A stretch of DNA of 35,680 bases, from the NCBI GenBank assembly GCA_025350105.1, contig JANXYJ010000059.1, positions 1 to 35,680 on the forward strand, given 5' to 3'. The stretch is from Terriglobia bacterium (GTDB lineage: Bacteria; Acidobacteriota; Terriglobia; Bryobacterales; Bryobacteraceae). Under the pieces are notes generated by a model. The model did not search any database, was not told where the DNA came from, and saw only the letters and a list, made by a program, of their open reading frames with translations. This document shows positions 1 through 6,796 of the stretch, one piece after another (the first letter of the stretch is position 1; every line of letters starts with the position of its first letter). Position numbers and translations under genes: made by a program.

Positions 1-127
1 CCATGCTTTTAGAAGTCTAATAGCAGGCGTCGAACAAATACATCGCCCGAAGTCCTAGGTTTTAGAAATGCGGTTGAATTTCGCTCGAAACGTCACCATA
101 GCGTCACCAGCTTTTGCTGGCGAGAGC

Positions 128-162
128 GAAAAAAACGCCAAGTGCTTTGTTTAGTATGGCGT
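128..162 (-). terminator. Candidate intrinsic terminator of tRNA-Glu
   Basis: Read on the minus strand, the last six bases of the tRNA including the encoded CCA (ACGCCA) can pair with TGGCGT 16 bases downstream, and the second arm runs directly into a seven-T tract (plus-strand A run 129-135). This looks like a short Rho-independent terminator whose first arm is the tRNA 3' end. A second hairpin, CCAGC-TTTT-GCTGG at 107-120, has no T tract. I see no gene in bases 1-156. Confidence 0.5.
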
Positions 163-233
163 CCCCAGAGGGATTCGAACCCTCGTTACCGCCGTGAAAG
201 GGCGATGTCCTAGGCCGTCTAGACGATGGGGAC
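157..233 (-). tRNA. tRNA-Glu (anticodon TTC), CCA encoded
   Basis: The reverse complement folds as a full cloverleaf. The seven-base acceptor stem starts GTCCCCA and pairs with TGGGGAC at the 3' end. The D arm contains the GTCTAGACGGCCTAGGACA region typical of bacterial tRNA-Glu, the anticodon loop is CTTTCAC with anticodon TTC, and the T arm carries GGTTCGAATCC. The discriminator G is followed by a genomically encoded CCA (157-159). The sequence closely follows the E. coli tRNA-Glu pattern, so the identity is secure. Confidence 0.97.
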
Positions 234-337
234 TTCAGGAAGGACTTTTACTACTTTAGCATTTGCGAGCGCGGGCGCGCAGCAGAAATATCTAGCCGCC
301 CCCAGCGTCTGGAATTCAACGGGTCAAATTTAGAAGG

Positions 338-676
338 TTAGAGCGACTTGAGATACGCGATCAGGTTATCTTTTTCGTCGGCCTTCATACCATCTCCCAT
401 GGGGGGCATGGCACTGGTGCCTTCGTTGATCAGCGCGCGAACGTTTTCTTCGCTTACCGGCTTGTCGTTCACCAGTTTGGCTTTCTTGAAAAGACCTTTC
501 AGGCCAGGGCCCACTTTGGCGTCGGTGCTATCGGCATTGTGGCACACGCCGCAGTTATCGTTGAAGACCGATTCGCCCTTCTTGGCGTCACCGTCGGCGG
601 CAACGGCGGGCAAGCGAAGAGCCAACATCAATCCCAATCCACAGACGCAAGCGGCAGCCAAAGTTCCTTTTTTCAT
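338..676 (-). CDS. Secreted small c-type cytochrome (class I)
   Basis: A 112-residue protein. It has an N-terminal signal peptide (charged MKK, hydrophobic stretch to about residue 26, cleavage near AVA-AD), then a single haem-binding CxxCH motif (CGVCH, residues 42-46). A methionine-rich segment near residues 90-98 (MPPMGDGM) supplies the likely distal haem ligand. Length and order match monohaem class I cytochrome c, so it probably shuttles electrons in the periplasm. The partner is unknown, because no oxidase or dehydrogenase genes are adjacent. The ATG lies 23 bp from the divergent peroxiredoxin ATG. A TAGAAT box ends six bases upstream of the start, with TTGGAG 17 bp further up, so the transcript may be leaderless. 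Confidence 0.9.
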   Translation of the reverse strand: MKKGTLAAACVCGLGLMLALRLPAVAADGDAKKGESVFNDNCGVCHNADSTDAKVGPGLKGLFKKAKLVNDKPVSEENVRALINEGTSAMPPMGDGMKADEKDNLIAYLKSL

Positions 677-699
677 ACTTGTATTCTACAATCTGCGGT
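677..699. promoter_or_regulatory. Overlapping divergent promoters, cytochrome c / peroxiredoxin
   Basis: Only 23 bp separate the two start codons. The plus strand has TACAAT at 687-692, ending seven bases before the peroxiredoxin ATG. The minus strand has TAGAAT (plus-strand 683-688), ending six bases before the cytochrome ATG, with TTGGAG as a possible -35 at 17-bp spacing inside the peroxiredoxin gene. The two -10 boxes share bases 687-688. There is no Shine-Dalgarno sequence on either side. The boxes are visible; promoter function is inferred. Confidence 0.6.
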
Positions 700-1140
700 A
701 TGGGACTCCAAGAGGGAAATGCGGCTCCGCACATTAAAACTCCTGAATTCGATTTGGCCGCGCTGAAGGGCCAGAAGGTGGTTATCTTCTTCTTTCCAAA
801 AGCAGATACGCCCGGTTGCACCAAGGAAGCCTGCGAATTCCGCGATTCGACGAAAATGTTTCAGAAGAAAAACGCGGTGATCGTGGGGATTTCGCCCGAC
901 AAAGCGGCGGCCCAAGCCAAGTTCGCCACCAAGTATGAACTTCCCTACACTTTTGTGCCAGACTCCGAACATGCCATCGCCGAGGCCTTTGAAGTGTGGA
1001 AAGAAAAGAGCATGTACGGCCGCAAGTACATGGGGATTGAGCGGACCACGTTCATCATCGACGAGAAGGGCAGGATCGCGAAGATTTTCCCAAAGGTGAA
1101 AGTGACGGGGCACGCGGCGGAGGTGCTGGGGAGTTTATAG
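700..1140 (+). CDS. bcp: Peroxiredoxin, BCP/PrxQ type
   Basis: A 146-residue thiol peroxidase that reduces hydroperoxides using a thioredoxin-type donor in the cytoplasm. The active-site segment PKADTPGCTKEACEFRD carries the peroxidatic Cys at residue 40 and a resolving Cys at residue 45. This five-residue spacing marks the alpha-helical atypical 2-Cys PrxQ/BCP group. Length is normal for the family. I chose the ATG at 700; an in-frame TTG at 679 would add seven residues that do not look like part of the fold and would overlap the promoter. The 3' end overlaps the convergent PIN toxin gene by 6 bp. Pairing with a cytochrome c suggests, but does not prove, a shared redox-stress role. Confidence 0.93.
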   Translation: MGLQEGNAAPHIKTPEFDLAALKGQKVVIFFFPKADTPGCTKEACEFRDSTKMFQKKNAVIVGISPDKAAAQAKFATKYELPYTFVPDSEHAIAEAFEVWKEKSMYGRKYMGIERTTFIIDEKGRIAKIFPKVKVTGHAAEVLGSL

Positions 1141-1569
1141 ACGCAAACGATGCATGAGGGAGATGTCGTCCAGAACGGCGATACCGATTTTTTCTAAATA
1201 GGCGCTCGCCGGTTTGGCGAAAAAATCTTCGTCGTTTGTACAAAGCGCGTCCGCTTCACCGATGATCGCTGTTTGCATGATTATGACGTCGTTTATATCG
1301 CGGATTGGCGCGAGTACAAGGGGATTCAGCCCAACAATCTCGGAGGACTGACGAAGGAAGCTGATGTAGTCGAAGACCATTTGCTCCGTCATTCCGTAGA
1401 ACTCCTGTAAACGGGGATAGCGCAGGACTCTGGCGAGTTCATGAAGCATCTCGTTTGACAGCACAAGAGAGTGTTCACTTTGAATGATCCAGAGAAGAAG
1501 TTCGCGAGCGAGCCCGTGCGATTGCTCGTTCGCTCGAACCAGGATGGTGGTGTCGAGAACGATTCTCAA
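1135..1569 (-). CDS. PIN-domain toxin, putative toxin-antitoxin ribonuclease
   Basis: A 144-residue PIN-domain protein of the putative toxin-antitoxin PIN family (COG1569-like). The fold's acidic residues are in place: Asp6 in MRIVLDTTILVRA, Glu44 in HELARVL, Asp94 in DINDVII, and Asp113/Asp115 in CTNDEDFF. PIN toxins are Mg-dependent endoribonucleases, usually held in check by a small cognate antitoxin. Here the 90-aa gene nine bases upstream is the obvious partner. The module is tail-to-tail with the peroxiredoxin gene, and the stop codons overlap. Codon use looks less GC-biased than in neighbouring housekeeping genes, consistent with mobility, though I did not compute it. Confidence 0.85.
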   Translation of the reverse strand: MRIVLDTTILVRANEQSHGLARELLLWIIQSEHSLVLSNEMLHELARVLRYPRLQEFYGMTEQMVFDYISFLRQSSEIVGLNPLVLAPIRDINDVIIMQTAIIGEADALCTNDEDFFAKPASAYLEKIGIAVLDDISLMHRLRL

Positions 1570-1578
1570 AGCAGGCTC

Positions 1579-1851
1579 TCAGCGATGCGGCCGAAATCCA
1601 GGCCGGGTACTTCGCATTGCCTCGGTCAATACTTCGTTCGCTTCCTGCGCGGAGCCATGTTTACGCCGCGTATCCAACTCAGCAAAATGTTTGCGTAACC
1701 CTTCCAAGGTTTCTCGCCGCTGTTGATCGGATAGGGCGGGGACCTCAATAGCCCGCACGCTGATAGACTCATCTTCCAACACACGGCGACCCAACAAGGC
1801 TTCAATAGCAGCCTTCTGGTCGGGTGAGAGACTTTTAGCGTTGTGGATCAT
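1579..1851 (-). CDS. Antitoxin partner of the PIN toxin
   Basis: A 90-residue acidic/basic mixed protein ending in a basic tail (STRPGFRPHR). It lies immediately upstream of the PIN toxin with a nine-base gap, the usual antitoxin-first order. The N-terminal half (LSPDQKAAIEALLGRRVLEDESISVRA) looks like the short fold seen in small antitoxins that accompany COG1569-type toxins. I do not see a clear ribbon-helix-helix or AbrB motif, so the assignment rests mainly on size and position. A CATAAT box (plus-strand 1869-1874) and an AGGA lie upstream of the ATG, so this transcript probably has a leader. Confidence 0.72.
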   Translation of the reverse strand: MIHNAKSLSPDQKAAIEALLGRRVLEDESISVRAIEVPALSDQQRRETLEGLRKHFAELDTRRKHGSAQEANEVLTEAMRSTRPGFRPHR

Positions 1852-1886
1852 CGCGAGGTCCTGTTTCCATTATGGCGCATAAGACC

Positions 1887-3344
1887 CTACCAAACCCCAA
1901 TCACCTTCCACCAGGCAAACCCCACCGTGCACCAGATCAGCAGATTCACCACGCTCACCACCGCGCCTACTTTCCACCAGGTCTTCAGCGTCACGTAGCC
2001 GTCGGCGTAAAAGATGGGGCCGGGGGTGGTTCCGAAATGCGTTAAGCCGGCGGCGAGGTTTGCGAAACACGCGAAGCCATAGACAACGATTCCGGGCGGG
2101 GCCCCTTTTGCTAACAGCACTGCGAGGAAGGGAGGGAACATGGCCACCATGTGCGCGGTGATGCTGGCGAAGCCGTAGTGCGCGTAAAAATAAATCAACA
2201 GCGCCACGATAAACAAGCCGGACCAGGTGAGGCCGCCGAATTCTTTGGCGACGCCGTCAGCGAAGGCGCGGGTGACGCCGCTATCGTTCAGCGATTGACC
2301 CAGTTTGAAGAGGCCGCCGAACCAGATGAAAACGTCCCAGGCCGCGCGCTCGCCCTTCACGTCTTCCCAGGAAAGAATGCCGGTGAGCAGCAGCAGCGCG
2401 CCGCCCAGCAAGGCCGTGACGGTGATATCGATCTTGGTCCATGACGACGAGACCCATAGGCCGCAGACCAACGCAAAGATGGTTGCCACGATTTTTTCAC
2501 TTCGGCTCATGCCGCCCATTTTTTTCAGTTCGCCGCGAGCGAACTCGGCGGCCTCGGGCGTCTGCTTCAGTTCCGGCGGATTCAGCTTCATCACGATCCA
2601 GGGAATTACGGCGAGCGAAATGGCGCCGGGAACAATCGCCGCGGCAATCCAACTCAGCCACGTAACTTTGTAGCCCACGTCCGCCGCAAAGCGCGCAGCC
2701 AATGGATTACTGGCCTGCCCGGTATAGAACATTGCCGTACTGACGCAGACGGATTGATACACCGTCGTATATAAATAGGATCCCAGCCGGTTCGCGGTAG
2801 CGCCGGGGAAACTCCCGTAAATTTCGGCGATGGAGCGGCCAATGGGCAAGATCACGCCGCCGGCGCGTGCGCCGTTGGCGGGAATCATCGCGGCCAACAC
2901 AAAATCGGAAAGCCCCAACGAATAGCAAACGCCCAACGATGTTTTACCGAACCAGCGCACGAAGGTCAACGCAATGCGGCGCGCCAGGCCGGTGTTGATC
3001 AAACCGCGGGAAAGAAAAAACGCGGTCATCACCAGCCACACGGTGCGGTCGGAGTAGCCGCCCAACGCTTGTTCAATGGGCAGGACTTGAAAGACTGCCG
3101 CCAGCGTAACCGCAATCAACACTAGCGCCGCCGCGGGAATCGGTTCGATGATCGATCCAACAATCGTTGCCAAAAACAAACCGGCAAGTCGCGGACCGTT
3201 GGCCTTAATCGTCGAGGGCCACGGGATCAAGTAGGTCACGGCGAGATAAACCGCCAGCAGAATAGCGAAGCCGCGCCCGGCGCGGGCGGGATCGTATTTG
3301 GCTTTCGGAGGTGCAGTGGACTGCGCGGTATCGGTGGGAATCAT
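1887..3344 (-). CDS. DASS-family anion/dicarboxylate transporter (2-oxoglutarate/malate translocator type)
   Basis: A 485-residue polytopic inner-membrane protein with about a dozen hydrophobic segments. It carries two family-like re-entrant motifs, IPANGARAGGVILPIGRS in the first half and FASITAHMVAMFPPFLAV in the second. These resemble the SNT-type hairpins of the divalent anion:sodium symporter family, especially the plant plastid DiT/SodiT and bacterial CitT/YflS branch. Expected substrates are C4/C5 dicarboxylates or citrate; the exact one cannot be read from sequence. I chose the ATG at 3344, ten bases after the DUF2007 stop codon. An earlier in-frame start at 3383 adds a basic leader overlapping the upstream gene. 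It is probably cotranscribed with the DUF2007 gene. Confidence 0.85.
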   Translation of the reverse strand: MIPTDTAQSTAPPKAKYDPARAGRGFAILLAVYLAVTYLIPWPSTIKANGPRLAGLFLATIVGSIIEPIPAAALVLIAVTLAAVFQVLPIEQALGGYSDRTVWLVMTAFFLSRGLINTGLARRIALTFVRWFGKTSLGVCYSLGLSDFVLAAMIPANGARAGGVILPIGRSIAEIYGSFPGATANRLGSYLYTTVYQSVCVSTAMFYTGQASNPLAARFAADVGYKVTWLSWIAAAIVPGAISLAVIPWIVMKLNPPELKQTPEAAEFARGELKKMGGMSRSEKIVATIFALVCGLWVSSSWTKIDITVTALLGGALLLLTGILSWEDVKGERAAWDVFIWFGGLFKLGQSLNDSGVTRAFADGVAKEFGGLTWSGLFIVALLIYFYAHYGFASITAHMVAMFPPFLAVLLAKGAPPGIVVYGFACFANLAAGLTHFGTTPGPIFYADGYVTLKTWWKVGAVVSVVNLLIWCTVGFAWWKVIGVW

Positions 3345-3354
3345 GCCAGTAGAA

Positions 3355-3648
3355 TTATTTCTCGCCTTCGGCTTCCGCCTCATCAGCCCCCGCCGGACCC
3401 GCTGCCAGCGCTTCGGCGATCAAGGTTTGTGCGCGTTCGGCGTCTTGCGCCGCCACCCGGATTTCCTCAGCCAGATTGGGTAACGGTGAATCGCCCACCA
3501 GGACCGTTGCGATTCCGTTGGCCTCCAGCAGCCCGCGCACGGTTTCCACTTCCATTTCGTCCGTGCCGCCCGCGGATAGCCGGAAAACCGTTACCAAGTC
3601 TTGGTCGTCTTGTTTTAGGTCGTTTTGTTTAATTGGGCCAGATTCCAT
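3355..3648 (-). CDS. DUF2007-like small protein
   Basis: A 97-residue soluble protein. Its core, VTVFRLSAGGTDEMEVETVRGLLEANGIATVLVGD without the acidic tail, follows the pattern of the DUF2007 putative signal-transducing family: a beta strand, then a helix that selects among subunits or ligands, then NGI. A strongly acidic C-terminus (ADEAEAEGEK) ends the protein. Function is unknown. The true start is the ATG at 3648, because upstream in-frame codons run into the divergent YtxH gene. A TATGCT box (plus-strand 3655-3660) ends six bases before this ATG and no Shine-Dalgarno is visible, which favours a leaderless transcript. The gene leads into the DASS transporter ten bases downstream. Confidence 0.78.
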   Translation of the reverse strand: MESGPIKQNDLKQDDQDLVTVFRLSAGGTDEMEVETVRGLLEANGIATVLVGDSPLPNLAEEIRVAAQDAERAQTLIAEALAAGPAGADEAEAEGEK

Positions 3649-3677
3649 TTGTTGAGCATACTCCCTACAATGGAGGG
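3649..3677. promoter_or_regulatory. Compact divergent promoters, DUF2007 / YtxH
   Basis: A 29-bp gap between divergent ATGs. TACAAT at 3666-3671 ends six bases before the YtxH ATG. TATGCT on the minus strand (plus 3655-3660) ends six bases before the DUF2007 ATG. GGAGGG at 3672-3677 abuts the YtxH ATG with no spacer, too close for a normal ribosome binding site, so it is better read as promoter-to-start spacer. Confidence 0.55.
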
Positions 3678-3998
3678 ATGGCACAAGACTACGAAAATCG
3701 AAGCGATCGTGACGACAGGAATAGTGGAAGTGGCCTGATTTGGTTTTTTGCCGGGGCTGCGGCGGGCGCGGCGCTGGCACTGCTGTATGCACCGCACGAA
3801 GGCGAACGCACGCGACGCATTCTGAAACAACAAGTCCGCAAGGGGCGCGATCTGGTGGCCGAACATGGCCGTGATCTGGGCCGCGATCTGATCGACAAAG
3901 GCACCGACCTGTATCGCAAGGGCCGCGACGTGGCCGAAGACGCCGCCGACATGTTGGAACACGGCCGCGGTTTGGCTGAGCGCAAACTACGCGGCTAA
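3678..3998 (+). CDS. YtxH-type small membrane protein
   Basis: A 106-residue protein with a charged N-terminus, one hydrophobic segment at about residues 19-37 (LIWFFAGAAAGAALALLYAP), and a highly charged helical tail rich in GRD/KGRD repeats. The AGAAAGAALALLYAPHEGERTRR signature is typical of the YtxH family. These are single-pass membrane proteins, often stress-induced, with no known biochemical activity. The ATG at 3678 is chosen over 3633 because a TACAAT box lies six bases upstream and the extra 15 residues overlap the divergent gene. It is followed 25 bp downstream by the P5C dehydrogenase gene. Confidence 0.83.
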   Translation: MAQDYENRSDRDDRNSGSGLIWFFAGAAAGAALALLYAPHEGERTRRILKQQVRKGRDLVAEHGRDLGRDLIDKGTDLYRKGRDVAEDAADMLEHGRGLAERKLRG

Positions 3999-4023
3999 GC
4001 CTCCATTCACCCACCAACTTATT

Positions 4024-5586
4024 ATGACGCCGGTTGCGCAGATGACTCCTTTCTCGAACGAACCGTTTGCCGATTTTTCGCAACCCCAAGCCCGCTCCGC
4101 GGCCATGGGCGCTCTGCTGAAAGTGAATGCCGCGGCAGGCCGCGAATACCGCTTGTGGCTGGCCGGTGAATGGCAAACCACAGGCGACTTGTTAACCAGC
4201 GTCAACCCGTCGCAATCTTCCCAAGTGGTGGGCCGCCAACACAAAGCCACCGCCGATCTGGCCAACAAAGCCGTGGAAGATGCTTGGGCATTTTTTCCGG
4301 AATGGTCGCAAACCCCACCCGAACGCCGCGCCGAATTTGCCTTTCGCACCGCCGCGCTGATTCGCGAACGTAAATTCGAATTCGACGCCTGGCTGGTAAG
4401 CGAGGCCGGCAAAACCTGGCCCGAAGCTGAAGCCGACGTCAGCGAAGCCATCGACTTCTGCGAATATTACGCCCGCCAGATGCTGCGCTACGCGTCTCCT
4501 GAGGCATTGCTGCAATTACCTGGCGAAAAAGACGAAATGGTTTATCTGGCCTTGGGCGTAGGCGTGATCATCCCGCCGTGGAATTTCCCCTTGGCGATCA
4601 TGGTCGGTATGACCGTTGCCGCGCTGGTTGCGGGCAACACCGTCGTCATCAAGCCCTCCAGCGAAACCCCCGTGATTGCCGCCAAGTTCGTGGAGTTGCT
4701 GCACGACGCCGGATTCCCTCCGCAAAGTTTTGCGTTGTGCGCCGGTAGCGGGTCAGTGATTGGTGATGTTCTGGTCGAACACCCGAAGGTCCGCTTTATT
4801 TCCTTCACCGGTTCGCGTGATGTTGGCTTACGCATCAACGAACTGGCGGCCAAACCCCGTGCGGGCCAACACTGGATCAAACGCGTGGTGGCGGAGATGG
4901 GCGGAAAGGACGCCATCATTGTGGATCGCGAGGCGGATCTGGAAGCCGCCATCACCGGCGTGGTGCAATCGGCGTTTGGCTATCAAGGGCAAAAATGTTC
5001 GGCGTGTTCCCGCGCGATTGTGGACGAACACGTCTACGACGAATTTCTGGCAAATCTACAAGCCCGCGTAGCACAACTGACGGTGGGACCGGCGGAAGAG
5101 TTCACCAACAACATGGGTCCTGTGATCAGTTCGTCCGCGCGGCAATCCATATTGAATTACATCGACATCGGTAAAAGTGAAGCGAAACTATTGGCCGGCG
5201 GCGGGCCCGCGCCGGGACCCGGTTTCTTCGTTCAACCAACCGTGTTCGCCGGTGTGGCGCCGAAGGCGCGCATCTTTCAGGAAGAAATTTTTGGACCCGT
5301 GCTGGCCGTTTCCCGTGCGCGCGATTTCCAACAGGCGCTCGACATGGCTAACGATTCGACCTACGGGCTAACCGGTGCGGTGTACACACAGAACCCCGAC
5401 AAGATCCGCCGCGCACGCCAGCAATTTTTCGTCGGCAATCTCTATATCAACCGCAAATGCACCGGCGCCATGGTGGGCGCGCATCCCTTCGGTGGATTCA
5501 ATATGTCCGGCACCGATTCCAAGGCTGGCGGCCCGGACTATCTGCTGCAATTCTTGCAAGGACAGTCGATCGCTGAAAAACTATAG
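4024..5586 (+). CDS. rocA: Delta-1-pyrroline-5-carboxylate dehydrogenase
   Basis: A 520-residue aldehyde dehydrogenase that oxidises glutamate-gamma-semialdehyde (from P5C) to glutamate with NAD, the second step of proline catabolism. Visible landmarks are PPWNFP (184-189) and the FTGS motif (261-264) of the NAD-binding Rossmann domain, the general base Glu291 in VAEMGGKD, and the catalytic Cys325 in GQKCSACSR. GQKCSA together with the C-terminal GGFNMSGTDSKAGGPDYL segment fits stand-alone P5CDH rather than other ALDHs. Length is close to the RocA type (about 515). No proline dehydrogenase lies nearby. I see no Shine-Dalgarno; the gene probably shares a transcript with pobA 19 bp downstream. 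Confidence 0.92.
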   Translation: MTPVAQMTPFSNEPFADFSQPQARSAAMGALLKVNAAAGREYRLWLAGEWQTTGDLLTSVNPSQSSQVVGRQHKATADLANKAVEDAWAFFPEWSQTPPERRAEFAFRTAALIRERKFEFDAWLVSEAGKTWPEAEADVSEAIDFCEYYARQMLRYASPEALLQLPGEKDEMVYLALGVGVIIPPWNFPLAIMVGMTVAALVAGNTVVIKPSSETPVIAAKFVELLHDAGFPPQSFALCAGSGSVIGDVLVEHPKVRFISFTGSRDVGLRINELAAKPRAGQHWIKRVVAEMGGKDAIIVDREADLEAAITGVVQSAFGYQGQKCSACSRAIVDEHVYDEFLANLQARVAQLTVGPAEEFTNNMGPVISSSARQSILNYIDIGKSEAKLLAGGGPAPGPGFFVQPTVFAGVAPKARIFQEEIFGPVLAVSRARDFQQALDMANDSTYGLTGAVYTQNPDKIRRARQQFFVGNLYINRKCTGAMVGAHPFGGFNMSGTDSKAGGPDYLLQFLQGQSIAEKL

Positions 5587-5605
5587 CGCCCAAAAACTTT
5601 GATCC

Positions 5606-6793
5606 ATGCACACACAAGTTGCCATTATTGGTGCCGGCCCCGCCGGCCTGTTGTTGGGACACCTGCTGCATCTGCGCGGCATCGATTCCGTCATCGTCGA
5701 AAACCGCAGCCGCGACTACGTGATTGAACGCGTTCGCGCCGGCGTACTGGAGCAGTGGACCGTCGATTTGATGATCGCCATGGGCGTGGGTCAACGCCTG
5801 CAGCACGAAGGCCTGCGGCACGAAGGCCTGTATTTCAGCTTCAACGGTCAGCGCCATCACATCCATTTAACCGAACTCACCGGCGGGAAGTCCATCACCG
5901 TCTATGGTCAGAACGAGGTGGTGAAGGACCTGATCGATGCCCGGCTGGCCACCGGACGGCCGCTGTACTTCGAAGCCGCGAATGTTGCGGTGGCAGATAT
6001 CGACAGCACGCGCCCGGTGGTTCGCTTCCAGGTTGATGGACAGGACCAGGAACTCACCTGCGACTACATCGCCGGTTGCGATGGCTTTCACGGGATTTGC
6101 CGGCCCGGTTTTCCCGCAGGCAGTCTCACCGGATTCGATCGTGTTTATCCGTTTGGCTGGCTGGGAATTTTGGCGGAAGCCGCGCCCTCTAGCGACGAAC
6201 TGGTTTACACCTATCACGAACGCGGCTTCGCGCTGTTCAGCATGCGTTCGCCGAAAGTGACGCGCCTCTATTTGCAGGTGCCGCCCGAGGAAGACATCGC
6301 CCTCTGGTCCGACGATCGCATTTGGGATGAAATGCTTCGCCGCATGAGTACAGTGGACGGCTTTAAGCCCAACGTCGGGCCCATCTTTCAAAAAGGTGTC
6401 ACGCCCATGCGCAGCTATGTGGCCGAGCCCATGCGTCATGGCCGTTTGTTTCTCGCTGGAGATTCCGCACACATCGTTCCGCCCACCGGCGCAAAGGGCT
6501 TGAACCTGGCTGCCGCCGACGTCGTCGTCCTGGCGAAAGCGCTGGGCCAATTCTACAAATCGAATTCCGCGCAAGGGCTCGACCAATATTCGGACATCTG
6601 TCTGCGCCGCGTGTGGAAAGCCCAGCGCTTCTCCTGGTGGATGACGCAAACGCTTCACCGCGCCCCCGACGAAAGCCCTTTCGATCACCGGCGTCAGATT
6701 GCTGACCTGGACTACATCACCGGCTCACGCGCCGCGATGACCAGTATGGCGGAGAATTATGTTGGGCTGCCGATGGATGTGGACCTGGGCTAG
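5606..6793 (+). CDS. pobA: 4-hydroxybenzoate 3-monooxygenase (PHBH)
   Basis: A 395-residue FAD-dependent hydroxylase that converts 4-hydroxybenzoate to protocatechuate using NAD(P)H and oxygen. The dinucleotide motif GAGPAG is at 9-14, the DG motif at 159-160 (CDGFHG), and the GD motif at 285-286 (GDSAHIVPPTGAKGLN). The residues known to bind substrate in the Pseudomonas enzyme fall at the same numbers here: Arg44, Tyr201, Ser212, Arg214, Arg220 and Tyr385 (NYVGLP). This makes the specific assignment strong within the group A flavin monooxygenases. Protocatechuate ring-cleavage genes are not in the window. It ends three bases from the convergent outer-membrane gene. Confidence 0.94.
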   Translation: MHTQVAIIGAGPAGLLLGHLLHLRGIDSVIVENRSRDYVIERVRAGVLEQWTVDLMIAMGVGQRLQHEGLRHEGLYFSFNGQRHHIHLTELTGGKSITVYGQNEVVKDLIDARLATGRPLYFEAANVAVADIDSTRPVVRFQVDGQDQELTCDYIAGCDGFHGICRPGFPAGSLTGFDRVYPFGWLGILAEAAPSSDELVYTYHERGFALFSMRSPKVTRLYLQVPPEEDIALWSDDRIWDEMLRRMSTVDGFKPNVGPIFQKGVTPMRSYVAEPMRHGRLFLAGDSAHIVPPTGAKGLNLAAADVVVLAKALGQFYKSNSAQGLDQYSDICLRRVWKAQRFSWWMTQTLHRAPDESPFDHRRQIADLDYITGSRAAMTSMAENYVGLPMDVDLG

Positions 6794-6796
6794 AAA

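Noticed and set aside
1-156. Possible integrated-element boundary next to tRNA-Glu
   Set aside because: tRNA 3' ends are common integration sites, but I found no second copy of the tRNA 3' sequence and no integrase frame in the window.
5867-6688. 273-aa open frame opposite pobA
   Set aside because: pobA substrate-binding residues are all in place on the other strand; this frame shows no motif.
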